A stretch of DNA of 64,000 bases from Nothophaeocryptopus gaeumannii (taxonomy: Eukaryota > Ascomycota > Dothideomycetes > Mycosphaerellales > Mycosphaerellaceae): assembly GCA_031771865.1 (NCBI GenBank), contig JASISA010000001.1, forward strand, positions 1 to 64,000. Direction: 5' to 3'. The notes below the pieces were generated by a model, which did no database searches, was not told the origin of the DNA, and saw only the letters and a list, made by a program, of their open reading frames with translations. The position numbers and the translations under genes were made by a program. The stretch's first letter is position 1, and the number at the start of each line of letters is the position of its first letter. This document shows, piece by piece, positions 52,165 to 61,987 of the stretch.

Positions 52165-55078
52165 TTAACTATCCTCAGTCAGATCTATGATATCTCCAGA
52201 ACGTGTCGACCTCTCATGTGAGCCAGTGAGCTGCCACGCTGAGGTCGCATTGGCATATGAAGATAGACCGTTGGCAGCTGGTGGGGAACCATCGGATGAG
52301 GTTGACTGTCCGCCGGTCTGGTGTCCAAGATGCCGATGGCTTGAAGTCCGACCAGGATCTTCTAGCGCAGGAGGCAGGTTTGTTGGCATTTGTACGGGCT
52401 GATCAGCAGCTTTGTACGCGTTTGGGGCAATGTATGGAATCGTCTCCTCCTGACCATCGGCTCCTGTGGTTGGCTGAACATCCCACGCCCAGTGCTTGTA
52501 ATGGGCTGCTGGAGTCGCGTTTCGATAGGCGAAGTCGTGGATGGATCTTGGTGCTCCCATCTTTGGTAGCCACAGTTCGTGGTACCACCATTCGAGGAGC
52601 TGATTCAGCCTCGCCTCCTTGGTCTTGGGGTAGACAGTCTCGTGCAGCAGAACTGAGAACTCGCTCTTGATGAAATTCTGCTTTTGAACGCAGTTCATCG
52701 CACCCTTGGCGTACAGGTTCGCCTGGTGGATAGTCAGTGCGACTTCTGCTGCTGTCACATCCGGCTTCTTGGCCGGTTTTGGCTTTGAGCGAGGGCGTGA
52801 GTCTGTGGTGGTGTTCATGGATGGTTGTGATGTTGATAGAAAGTCTGCATTCGGGCCAGATATCATGGCGCCGCTCACCTGCAAATCGGCGCCGAGAGCA
52901 TGTGATTGGCCCAAGCCGGACGTGAATTGATGCGTGCTCGACTTAGTTCGGTGCGCATAAATTGGAGCATTGATGGTCGTCATGCTGTGAGAATCTGCAT
53001 TGAGTGCATTGCCAAGTGTCTCCGTGTGCATCCACCCGTAGAACGGGTCAAGTTTGCTCTCGTTGGCATGGAGCCACTCCAAAGTGTGGTATTTGAGCTG
53101 ACATTCAACACTTGGAGCACCGATCTGCTTCAACCATTCATGCAACGCTCTTCGGTCGAGCACAGAAAGGTTGAACTTGTTGGCGACGACCTCACTGTTG
53201 AAGGGAATTGGCTTTCCATTCTGGTAGAACAGGCGGCCGTTGTTGGTCGAGAGCGCGGGTGGAGTCTCAATGCTTCTGCTGATCGGCTCGATCTGTTGCT
53301 CTGGCGTACGTGCTGCTGGATGTGATTCCGTGCGCTTGGAGTCCGGCCTGTTTCCAATCCCGGCTGCGGATTGTGGTACATGACTGGGCTGTGTGGCAGG
53401 TGGGACTGTCTGGGCAGCTTGCTGACGTACACCGTCGAAGCTCGAACGCTTATCGTCACGACGTCTCTGACCTTCGCCCATGCTTGAGCCTGCTGAAAGA
53501 ACGCTCCGGGATGGCAGATGCAGCGGAAAGCTGGCCATGGAGGGAGGTCTATTATTGGTGCTTCTTTGGTGAGGCTCTCTCACTCGAATCTTCTTGTGGG
53601 TGCTGTTCGCGTTTCGAGAACTCACGAAAGTGCCGCTCGCCTCGAGGCGCTCATCGGTGACCTTGCGCTTCGCACCAGCTGTCTGCGGCTCGGCTGGCGT
53701 AGCAAGTTCAAGCTGCGCCGGGACGACTTCGGTTTGTGCCGCAAATTCCGCACGCACAGCTGCTTCGAGGTCGTCCTCATTACCATCTTCGTTAGGCTCA
53801 TCGACGTCGTCCGGGGCCTCAAGCGCACCTTCCAATGCCGTGGCCAAAGCAGCGGCTTGGGCATCTTCTTCCGCGTGATGGAAGGCTTTCTCGTCCTTCG
53901 TCATTTTACCCTTCCCAAGCTCATACAGCCTTGGGATGGTGTTCTTCATCTTGCGCCAGAATTGGCTCGAGATAACGATCGGCCACACTTTGGCTCGGAC
54001 AAAGCCATCAGTCGTGTACGCCAGTTCAGCGTAGAGATTTTCAAGAGGCATTCCAACTTGCGGTACCACAACACCGACTTCTTTGCCATAGCATTTCGCA
54101 GTTGTCTTGCTGTCCGACTTGGCTGTCAGGCCTCGGAACTGCTGCAGATAATGGTCCAGCTTAGCGCCAGCAGTCTTCGTTGGAACTTCGCTGAACTTGA
54201 CGAGGCCGGCTCTCTCTCGTATGTGTTCAACGTGAGACTGAAGCTCTTCGTCGTAAGGCTTCTTGCGCAGGAATCCAGAGATTGTAATGTGCATGTGGCC
54301 GTCGGCATCACTGGTAATGGCAAGTCGCGTTGTGGCATCGCTCAAGCGAAGTTCCAGACAGTGCTTTTTTGCAATTTCGTCACGCATCGTGAATCGGAGT
54401 TCTTGAGTCGGGACTGACACATTTCGTAGATGCGCCAGCGCAGCAAGTCGAGTGGCTTCTTCCATCTGCTGCTCCTCCTGTGCGGTCCTCAGACGTTCGT
54501 TCTCAGCCTGCTGAGATGCCGCAGCATCGCGAGCAAGGGCGTCTTCGGCAGCTCGCTTCTTAGGCAGCCAACTCGTCTCATCAGGAGTGAGACCGTTGAT
54601 CGCGGTGCTCCGATCCGCCTTGAGCGCTTCTTTAATTTCCTCCTCTAGGTCTTCGGCTTCGAGGTCATCGATATTCGAGCAGGAGACCTCGACGTACTGA
54701 TCATAGGTACATCGGACTAGCTTGTGATCGCGGACCTGGATCGCGGACCTGGATGCCGCGGCCGAGGCCCAGTGCGAGCTTTCCGAAGGCCGAGGTCGTG
54801 TTGCCCTCACTGAAAAGGGGATCTAGCGTGCCTTCCATACTGTGTGCTTCGGAGATGAGTTTGGAGTCGATGTCGGCTCCAATGTGCTCTTGTGCCAGTC
54901 CAACACGAACCTCCTCGACTCGAGTTTTCTGTGTAGCACTGAAAGGCGCGTTTCGATTGTAGCCCGAGATAGTGCAGTTGTGCCTGTCGTTCGAGTCCAG
55001 CGCGAGGTCCAATTTGGCAGTGATGGAGCTGATGTTGTATTGCGCGAATAGGCTGGCAGCGTCCGTAGTCGTAGCCAT
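52165..55078 (-). CDS. Large protein of unknown function with C-terminal SUMO-interaction-like motif; frameshifted by a 13-bp duplication
   Basis: ATG 55078 opens MATTTDAASLFAQYNISSIT, SNDRHNCTISGYNRNAPFSA, LFSEGNTTSAFGKLALGLGR, GIQVR. At about 54734-54760 a 13-bp unit (GTCCGCGATCCAG on the coding strand) occurs twice in tandem; with one copy the frame continues DHKLVRCTYDQYVEV into an 860-codon open frame down to TAA 52165. The protein would be about 950 residues: a coiled, Ala/Glu-rich stretch, a conserved-looking region (ELRFTMRDEIAKKHCLELRL, HITISGFLRKKPYDEEL), an acidic linker, a low-complexity middle, and a second region (LFYQNGKPIPFNSEVVANKF, FIKSEFSVLLHETVYPKTKE, RLNQLLEWWYHELWLPKMGA). 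It ends GDIIDLTEDS, a classic hydrophobic-D-L-T SUMO-interaction motif followed by acidic residues. No family is recognised. A nuclear, SUMO-linked role is inference. Confidence 0.7.
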
Positions 55079-56161
55079 GCTAGTGCTGTAGTGGCGGTTT
55101 GCGGTCTCTAAGAGTGTTATTTCTGTCTGCTCGAGTGCCGCCGGAAAGTAATAAAGAGCGCAGTGCGTGGTTGTAGCTGTACAAGGAAGGGAGTGAAGCG
55201 GCATTGCGATGAGGTTGAAGGTCAGAAAGTTCGTAAGAAGAGATCATTGACTTCGCGGGTCAACAAACAGATGCTACGCCATAAGCAAGTGAACAAGTCC
55301 AGTTCCCGTAGTTTCCCGGCTCATTCACTCAACTTAGCTTCTGCGTTTTGGACGGGAGCCCCGCACGCAAACGCCAAAGCATGTGTTGCAGCATCCAGCA
55401 GCTGATTAAGACCATGGCCTCAATTCAGGACCTTCAGCCTCGAAGTTCCAGATGTCCGGCATCCTGGGATTGAAGGGCGGGTTGCCAGTCGAAGTCAAAG
55501 CATTGATGTTTAGATGTCAGACATTGCCGAGCGGGAAGAAATGTAGCTCGTCGCCATTGTCTGCATATGCTGTAAGCAATACTCAACTTATATCTGCGCG
55601 TACCGAATGTATGCCGTCTCTGGCTGCCTCGTTGGCTTGGGCGATATCAGAGAGTAGACGCATGCCGTGCTAGTTACGATAGGAGTCGGGCTGGCCAAAC
55701 GGTAGGCCATCATCCTAATAAGCCCAAGATCTGAAGGCAACTGTGTCAGCACATCTCGAGTGGCTAGCCAGCAGCCTTTCATGGCCAAAAGAACGTGATC
55801 CGCCTTTGTCTGCTGCCAGACACGGAGGACTTTGGGCGCGTTTCACGCTTCCCTTTCAGCAACAGGAGCTTGGGTCTAAAAGCAAAGAGCTTGAGCCCAT
55901 CGCTGGGCAGTGGTTCGAGTGGCACGGCGGACGTTGCATTGGGAGAGCAGACAAAAGGGTCATTGGGCATTGTTGTTGTGTTGTGAAAGAAGCGGAAGAC
56001 GCGACGTGAAGTCTGAGGCGAGGATCCGGCATGCTGACTCAGCCAAATGTCGTGCCTCAGGACAAAGGTCAAGGCAAGCGAATGGCATGAGACAGACACA
56101 GGGACATAGGAACAGAACTGATCTTCAAACGCTTTTGCTTTATGTGAATAGGTAGATTCGC
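55079..56161. other. Intergenic region, no gene supported
   Basis: Frames of 60-106 codons on both strands overlap and lack motifs. The part next to 55079 is the likely promoter of the gene to its left. Confidence 0.45.
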
Positions 56162-56825
56162 CTAAACACTGCTAGGAGTCAGTCGCAAACCCCTGTTGTC
56201 CTCCTCTTTCCTCAACCACCCAATCGTCGGCATCGTCAGAGTCAGCCACAGACGGAGCCGTGAGGCGGACTCGCCCTTGCTGTCGGAGCCGCGGAGAGCG
56301 TTGAGGATAGCCTCTTCCGCTTTGGCGCCCAGCTCTTCTGTCTCGAAGGCTGGCTGATGGTCAGCCTGCACTGGTGGCGACGTGGTAGTCGTAGTCATCT
56401 TTGTGTGCTTCGGCTCCGCCTTCTTTGGCTTCGAGAAGGCAGCAGCTTTCGCGGCCTGGTTGCGGGTTGCCGATAGAGGAGTTATATAAGTGGAGTCGAG
56501 ATCTTTTCCGTACCGTCGAATAAGTTCCTGAATGCGGAACTCGACGAAGTGTCTATCGAAGTTCTGATTTTGCATGCGGTGAATCTTGCACCACTCTTTG
56601 AGCTCGTCGGTATCGAATCGGTCGGTGTCGGGCGAGGCTTGAAGCACTCAGCCTTGATGACGCTGTTCTTTGGCACGGCTTCGCCATTGACGTAGCGCTG
56701 AGTGGCGGCAGGCTTCTGCGAGTGCTCGAGAGATGCGTTCACGGTCTTAGTAGTTTTGACCTCGTTGGCCGGCTTCGCTTTGTGCAGCGAGGCTGTTCCA
56801 TCTCAAGGAATTCAGACATGTTGTA
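56162..56825 (-). pseudogene. Unrecognised gene with frameshifts
   Basis: A minus-strand series reads SLHKAKPANEVKTTKTVNAS, LEHSQKPAATQRYVNGEAVP and KNSVIKAE to about 56645, then, one base out of frame, LQASPDTDRFDTDELKEWCK, IHRMQNQNFDRHFVEFRIQE and LIRRYGKDLDSTYITPLSAT with a Lys/Thr-rich linker. Near 56270 a third frame, TAPSVADSDDADDWVVEERG, looks more protein-like than the one that continues to TGA 56162. The 5' end may have an intron ending just before 56810 (CCTTGAG). Two single-base indels separate the parts: either a recent pseudogene or sequence errors. No family recognised. Confidence 0.4.
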
Positions 56826-57965
56826 ATGTCTAGAGGGTTCCAAAGTAAATGGATTGATTGTGGAAGCTGCTCGAGCTGGGAAGAGATTAGCAGAGCAAAG
56901 GGTGGGAGGCTGATGGTGAGACTGACCTTTTGTCTCGAGGACAGTAGGGTATGGTCGGGTGCGGGCGCGAGAAGTGATGATGGAAGCTACTAGAGGAGGT
57001 GAGCAGGCAGACGGCGCAGAGACCAGAGCCATATAAGACACACCTTGAGCTTCGAGTCTGTCGTGGCGCTGGCTGCTTGTTGCCCGAAGCTGAGTTAAGT
57101 CGAGGACGCTCTGGAAGGGCAAGCTGAGAAGCAAGTCTCCCGGGGGGGGGGTTCCGAAGAAGTCTTGCGAATGGGAAAAAGTGTGCGGAGTGGTGTGCAG
57201 GAGTGCTGAACAGTGTGGTATGCCGTCGATACTTTTGCAGAGGATGGGTGCAGAAACGCGATGTTCAAGATGGAGGGCTGGCTGAGGTAGAAGAAGGCGA
57301 GAGGAGGGAAACGAGGCGCACGTGCGTGATCAGAGCTACGCAGAGCATGAGCGCGGGATGATGTCAAAATTCAAGTACCGCTGGAAATTGAGTGACTGTT
57401 GCAGGCCGGGACAATAGCTGCCAAGAGCTTCGCCTTACCGAAGATCTGCGCTTCCATTGTTATATCGCTAGAATAGAGGACGAGGAACATAAGATCTTAT
57501 TGTCTCTAGCTCGCTGTGATGTCCTAAAATAGCGTTTCGTATTGTTGAGACATATTGGGGAAGAGTGTCTCGATTGGTCTGAGCACCCTGCAACAGGTCA
57601 GCAGCTCTCGGCTGCAGATCTTGTCGAAGAGCCTCAGGCAAGCCATGGCTTCAGGGACAGCTGTCTCGCACGTACTGCTTACTGATTTGCAGTTTCGCCT
57701 CCTTCTCCGGCCATGTACTGTTGCCCGCTGGCCGCTTTCTTCCCCTGATATTCGCATTCCGGAGAGCCCTCCACTGTTACCGCTACCGCGCATCTCCTTC
57801 GCAGGTCGCGCGCATTGCTCCAGCCTCAGTAGTGAGATGGCATCGTGTTCTATGGGCGACTCCGTTTGATTCGAGGCGATGGTCCTCAGCCCGCGTATTC
57901 AGGGCCTTCAATGTCGCTCACAACTTGCTCATGCTTTCATCTTCCAGAATATTTCATTGCGCATC
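56826..57965. other. Interval without a recognisable gene
   Basis: Several 80-130-codon frames overlap on both strands, none with motifs. A run of ten G lies at about 57141-57150. The part next to 57965 is the 3' end of SRP14. Confidence 0.4.
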
Positions 57966-58491
57966 TCAAGCTCCCGGCTTCTTGCCCTTCTTCTTGTCCT
58001 TCTTTCGCTTACTACGATCTCTCTTCTTCAAGCTCTGCATGCCCGTCTTGCACACCTCCGCATATCTTGTGAAGAAGGACTCAATGTCGTCTGGCTGCAC
58101 GATGGTGCTCAACTTGACTTTATCCTTGTTCTTTTTGCCATCCTTATCCCGCGAGTGGCCGTCGGTTGCTCGCACGATCAGCGGCAGAGGGTGTGGAGGG
58201 TTAAGGTCCCATAGCGGGTCATCTGCGACCTTCTGGCCTTCCGGAGCGGACTTCGTTTTGAGATCGAATGTTACTACGCGTTGTCAGCGCAAGTAGCAGG
58301 AGGAGGGCCCAGCCAATGCACATACGTCGCTTCTGTGTCAGATACACAGAGCCATGGCCCTTCTGCTGTGTCTTCTCAATCAAGGACCCCAGCTTGGTGA
58401 AGAACTACTCAGGTCAGCCGTCTGAGGATCTCATTTTGCACACAGATACTCGATCTCATACCTCATCGTTGCCCAAATGAGCCATCGTCAT
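57966..58491 (-). CDS. SRP14: Signal recognition particle subunit SRP14
   Basis: Exons 58491-58462, 58404-58326 and 58273-57966; 138 residues. Introns are 57 nt (GTATGA..AGTAG, with GCTGAC) and 52 nt (GTATGT..GCGTAG, with GCTGAC). Spliced, the protein reads MTMAHLGNDEFFTKLGSLIE, KTQQKGHGSVYLTQKRLTFD, LKTKSAPEG, PLPLIVRATDGHSRDKDGKK, KVKLSTIVQPDDIESFFTRY, AEVCKTGMQSLKKRDRSKRK and a lysine-rich end. This is the SRP9/14 fold with the conserved FF..L..L, VYLT-KR, LIRAT-GK and Y.EVCK.GM..LKKRD blocks. With its partner it forms the Alu domain of SRP and retards elongation while the ribosome is brought to the ER. It is divergent from SGD1, with 177 bp between start codons. Confidence 0.93.
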
Positions 58492-58668
58492 GTCCAATAT
58501 CTCGCCCGTCGTCTCTGCAGTGTTGTGAAAGCAGACCTGACGTCTGAATTGAGTGTGGGGTCTAAAGACTTCAAGTGCGGAACGCCTCCGCGCAGCCTAC
58601 ACTGAAATTTGGTCGCAACAACAGCTTCAGTTGCAACTGCCACACACGATGTCGCTCTTACGTTCGCA
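58492..58668. promoter_or_regulatory. Bidirectional promoter of SRP14 and SGD1
   Basis: 177 bp separate the two divergent start codons, so the genes must share their upstream DNA. No TATA box is evident. Confidence 0.5.
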
Positions 58669-61230
58669 ATGAGTCGCAGCGCTTTTCGAGGGCCGAAGTT
58701 GCCGAAGCAGCTACTGGACCAAGTCGCCGATGGTCGGGTGGACAAGCGCGGCCAGCAGAAGTCGAGAAAAGAGCAGCGGAAGGTCGAGAGGATACAGAAG
58801 AGGCAAATACGAGCGAGACCGCGGATAGAACAACGCGCACAGGTGGAGAGTGAGGATGGAAGTGAGGATATCGAGTCACCGGCAAAGAAGGCGCGGGTAG
58901 AAGTGAAGCCTCCAAAATCCATCTTGAAGAAGGCGCGACAACCTAGCCTCTCAGAATCGGAAGGCGAAGATGAAGATGCTGAAGAGCCCACGGGTACTAG
59001 CCAAAACGCGGCTAAGATTTCGAGAGCAGTCAAGGCCAAATTGGATGAGGATGACGATGATATTTCGAGATTGGAGAAGAAGCTTGGCATCAAGAGCAAG
59101 AAGTCGAACAAAAAGGTCGGCGATGATGAACTGGACTGGCTGGTTAGTGGCGGGTTGAGCGATGAGGATGATCTTGGCTCAGGAAAGCGGAAAAGAGCAG
59201 CGCCGGAGGATGACAACTGGCTGAAGCAGAAACGGCGGAAAGCAAGCGCTCTCGACGAGCCATCAGACGATGACAGCGTGGAAGATCTGAGCGATGGCCT
59301 GGACGGTCTGGCTGGCGGCGAGAGCGACAATGAAGATGGAGAAGATGACCTCGAAAATCCAATTTCCGACGACGAGCTGTCCGAGGGTGATTTCGAGGGA
59401 TTTGAGGAGGACCATGCGTCTGAAGAGGAATTCGAGCCCATTTCGGCACCTACCCGACCTCGAGAGCGAGAGAATCCGTATGTCGCGCCGGCCGCCAAGG
59501 ACGCAGCTCCTGCTGGCAAATACATACCACCGTCCCTCCGAAAGCCTGCAGCGTCAGATGAAGAATTGCTGAAGCAGCTCCGACGTCAATTGCAAGGTCA
59601 ACTCAACCGACTTTCAGAAGCAAATATGCTGTCGATTCTCTCCGCTATTCGGGACGTCTATACCAAGAACGCGCGTCAGCACGTCACTTCTGTTCTAGTC
59701 GAGCTATTCCACGATTTGATCTGCGTTCCAGACAGCCTCAATGACAGCTTCTTAATTCTACACGCAGGGTTCGCCGCAGCCCTCTATAAAGCTGTGGGAA
59801 CAGACTTTGGTGCGCAGCTGCTCGAGAATGTTGTCGAATCTTTCGATAATCACCACGAGCAGAATTCAAACGGCAAGCAAACGCTTAATCTCCTTGCGTT
59901 CCTCTCGAACCTCTACACTCTACAAGCAATCGGGAGCGACATAATCTTCGACTACATTCGCATGTTGCTAGAGAACTTCTCAGAAGCTAACACTGAGCTC
60001 CTGCTGCGCGTCATCCGTATGTCAGGTCAGGAGCTGCGTAAAGACGACCCATCGTCATTAAAGGATATCGTGGTGTTACTGCAGCGCTCGGTCGCTAAGC
60101 TCGGCGCGGAGAACGTCAGTGTGCGAACGAAGTTCATGATTGAAACCGTGCAGGACCTGAAGAATAATCGACTCAAAGCGGGTGTCGTCGCAGGGGCAAT
60201 GAGCAAGGAAATGATACAGAGAATGCGGAAGACGCTCGGATCGATAAAAACCGCAAAAGCCACGGAAGCACTCCGCATCACCTTAGCCGACATACGAGAC
60301 AGCGAGAAGAAGGGAAAGTGGTGGTTGGTAGGAGCGAGCTGGAAGGACCCCTCGAAAATGGCAGGTGCGACCGGTACGACCTCCATTTCCGAGCCTGGCA
60401 CAATGACCGTGCAATCCGGGGGCGCTTCAGGAGCTCTAAACCGTGGGGATGACAACGAGAACGTTGGTGACGGCGAAATCGATCTCGACACACTCGCCAG
60501 AAACCAAGGCATGAATACGGACGTCCGCCGCGCCATCTTTATTTCAATAACGGGGAGCGTCGATCCAACCCACGCGCACATGCGCATCATGAAGCTCAAT
60601 TTGAAGAACAAACAACTGCTGGAGGTCCCTCGTGTTTTGATACACTGTGTTGGCGCAGAGCCAGTCTACAACCACTTTTACGCACTGGTCGCGATACGCT
60701 TCTGTGGAGACCACCGCATGCGGAAAGCATGGCAGTTCGCTCTCCTCGATGTCTTGCGAAGGTGCGGAGAGACGTCTCAAGATGATGACAAGGGTTCCGA
60801 CGGCACGGAGAACGAACTGGACGTGCGGAAAGTCTACAATATCGCGAATTTGTACGCGACGCTCACCTCCGAAGGCCTTCTGCGCATTACGATCCTCAAG
60901 CCTCTGGAATTTGCAGATTTACATCCCAAAACCAAGATATTGGCCGAGGTGATGCTGGTTACCCTGTTGATACTGCTGCGCAAAAAGGCTGGAAAAGGTG
61001 GATACGGAAAAGCCGTGAGAGATTGTTTCACGCAGGCACATTCTGTACCGGAGATGTTGAAGGGACTACAGTACTTTGTGGACCGGGTTGTCGGCGAGAG
61101 TGAATTGTCTGCCAATAAGAAAGAGAAGAAGGCTGTCGGGACAGGATGTGAGCTTGCCATACAGACACTGAGGGAAGAGAACACGAGGCAGCCCCTTGAG
61201 GGTGCTCTCGATGACAGTGAGAGCGATTGA
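58669..61230 (+). CDS. SGD1: SGD1/NOM1 family ribosome-biogenesis protein (MIF4G plus MA3)
   Basis: A single exon of 853 residues from ATG 58669 (MSRSAFRGPKLPKQLLDQVA) to TGA 61228. The N-terminal third is a basic then strongly acidic low-complexity region with a PPKSILKK motif typical of nucleolar proteins (it may act as a PP1-docking and nucleolar signal in NOM1). ENPYVAPAAKD and GKYIPPSLRKP lead into the MIF4G domain: LKQLRRQLQGQLNRLSEANM, SVLVELFHDLICVPDSLNDS, FDNHHEQNSNGKQTLNLLAF, SNLYTLQAIGSDIIFDYIRM. The MA3 domain follows from DVRRAIFISITGSVDPTHAH to VLIHCVGAEPVYNHFYALVA. The role is known from yeast Sgd1: an essential nucleolar factor for 40S subunit maturation, partner of Fal1. Length and order fit the family. 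Confidence 0.93.
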   Translation: MSRSAFRGPKLPKQLLDQVADGRVDKRGQQKSRKEQRKVERIQKRQIRARPRIEQRAQVESEDGSEDIESPAKKARVEVKPPKSILKKARQPSLSESEGEDEDAEEPTGTSQNAAKISRAVKAKLDEDDDDISRLEKKLGIKSKKSNKKVGDDELDWLVSGGLSDEDDLGSGKRKRAAPEDDNWLKQKRRKASALDEPSDDDSVEDLSDGLDGLAGGESDNEDGEDDLENPISDDELSEGDFEGFEEDHASEEEFEPISAPTRPRERENPYVAPAAKDAAPAGKYIPPSLRKPAASDEELLKQLRRQLQGQLNRLSEANMLSILSAIRDVYTKNARQHVTSVLVELFHDLICVPDSLNDSFLILHAGFAAALYKAVGTDFGAQLLENVVESFDNHHEQNSNGKQTLNLLAFLSNLYTLQAIGSDIIFDYIRMLLENFSEANTELLLRVIRMSGQELRKDDPSSLKDIVVLLQRSVAKLGAENVSVRTKFMIETVQDLKNNRLKAGVVAGAMSKEMIQRMRKTLGSIKTAKATEALRITLADIRDSEKKGKWWLVGASWKDPSKMAGATGTTSISEPGTMTVQSGGASGALNRGDDNENVGDGEIDLDTLARNQGMNTDVRRAIFISITGSVDPTHAHMRIMKLNLKNKQLLEVPRVLIHCVGAEPVYNHFYALVAIRFCGDHRMRKAWQFALLDVLRRCGETSQDDDKGSDGTENELDVRKVYNIANLYATLTSEGLLRITILKPLEFADLHPKTKILAEVMLVTLLILLRKKAGKGGYGKAVRDCFTQAHSVPEMLKGLQYFVDRVVGESELSANKKEKKAVGTGCELAIQTLREENTRQPLEGALDDSESD

Positions 61231-61350
61231 GCGTCACGAGAGTGCTTCCGCAGCTGTACTACATGTATTCTGGAAGAGAGCCCACACAAACAAGACTGCG
61301 TAGTCCGCCAATCTCGCTGTTCTTCAAGTCCCCTCTCTAGTTCCGATTCC

Positions 61351-61964
61351 TCACTTCTTGATCGGTCCCGCCCCAGGCCAAGGCGTCGTCGGGTGGCAGC
61401 TGGTCACCGTTGTTGTGTTTTCTCTGTCACAGAACGTCGGCATTGGAGTGACACAAGCGGCAACCTACAACACACATCAGTTTCGATCCTCAACCGTGAT
61501 CAATTTCTTCTCTAGCAACTTACCGGACATCCCGGCCCACTCCTCGGCGCAGCAGACCTCGTGCTCAAATACTTACACCCACTACAGCTCACACTGACAG
61601 TCGACGTGCACTCTAAAAGCTCTCCTTTCGTGATAGACAATGAGTATGAAGAATTAGGCATTAAGATTAGTGTGTAATATTCTACAGCCGAACTTCCAAT
61701 TGCCTTCTGCATAGAGTCGTCTCGATCCAAGTCGATGAGGACGTCGTACCCTGTGCATGTTTTCTTCCAGAGAGTCCACCATTTCCATCTCAGCGACTGC
61801 AGACCTAGCAGACCAAAACACTGAAGCGCATATCCAATGTAAACCAGCTGGACGCCAATGCAAGAGCCGCACCCATCTTGAAGACCAGACTTGTTCCTCT
61901 CAAAGCATCGTTTCCGTACGATCCGCGAGAACTTTCGATCGCTTTGTGACTTCATGAGAGTCAA
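61351..61964 (-). CDS. Small cysteine-rich protein, two exons, start uncertain
   Basis: A 59-nt intron (GTAAGT..TTGTAG, 61465-61523) joins exon 1 (ends 61524) to exon 2 (61464-61351) in frame. The joined C-terminal part reads LECTSTVSVSCSGCKYLSTR, SAAPRSGPGCP, VAACVTPMPTFCDRENTTTV, TSCHPTTPWPGAGPIKK before TGA. The T-V-x-C-x-G-C, then spaced Cys and a Thr-rich TVTSC segment recall small fungal proteins of unknown role that are often secreted. The start is uncertain: the in-frame ATG at 61712 gives 100 residues without a signal peptide; 61964 gives 184 residues with a hydrophobic stretch. A missed 5' exon is likely. Effector function is speculation. Confidence 0.5.
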
Positions 61965-61987
61965 ACGACTCTACGATAAGCTTCACA

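Noticed and set aside
53518..54417. 299-codon plus-strand ORF
   Set aside because: It is antisense to the 860-codon minus-strand frame, has no motif, and its composition mirrors the real gene.
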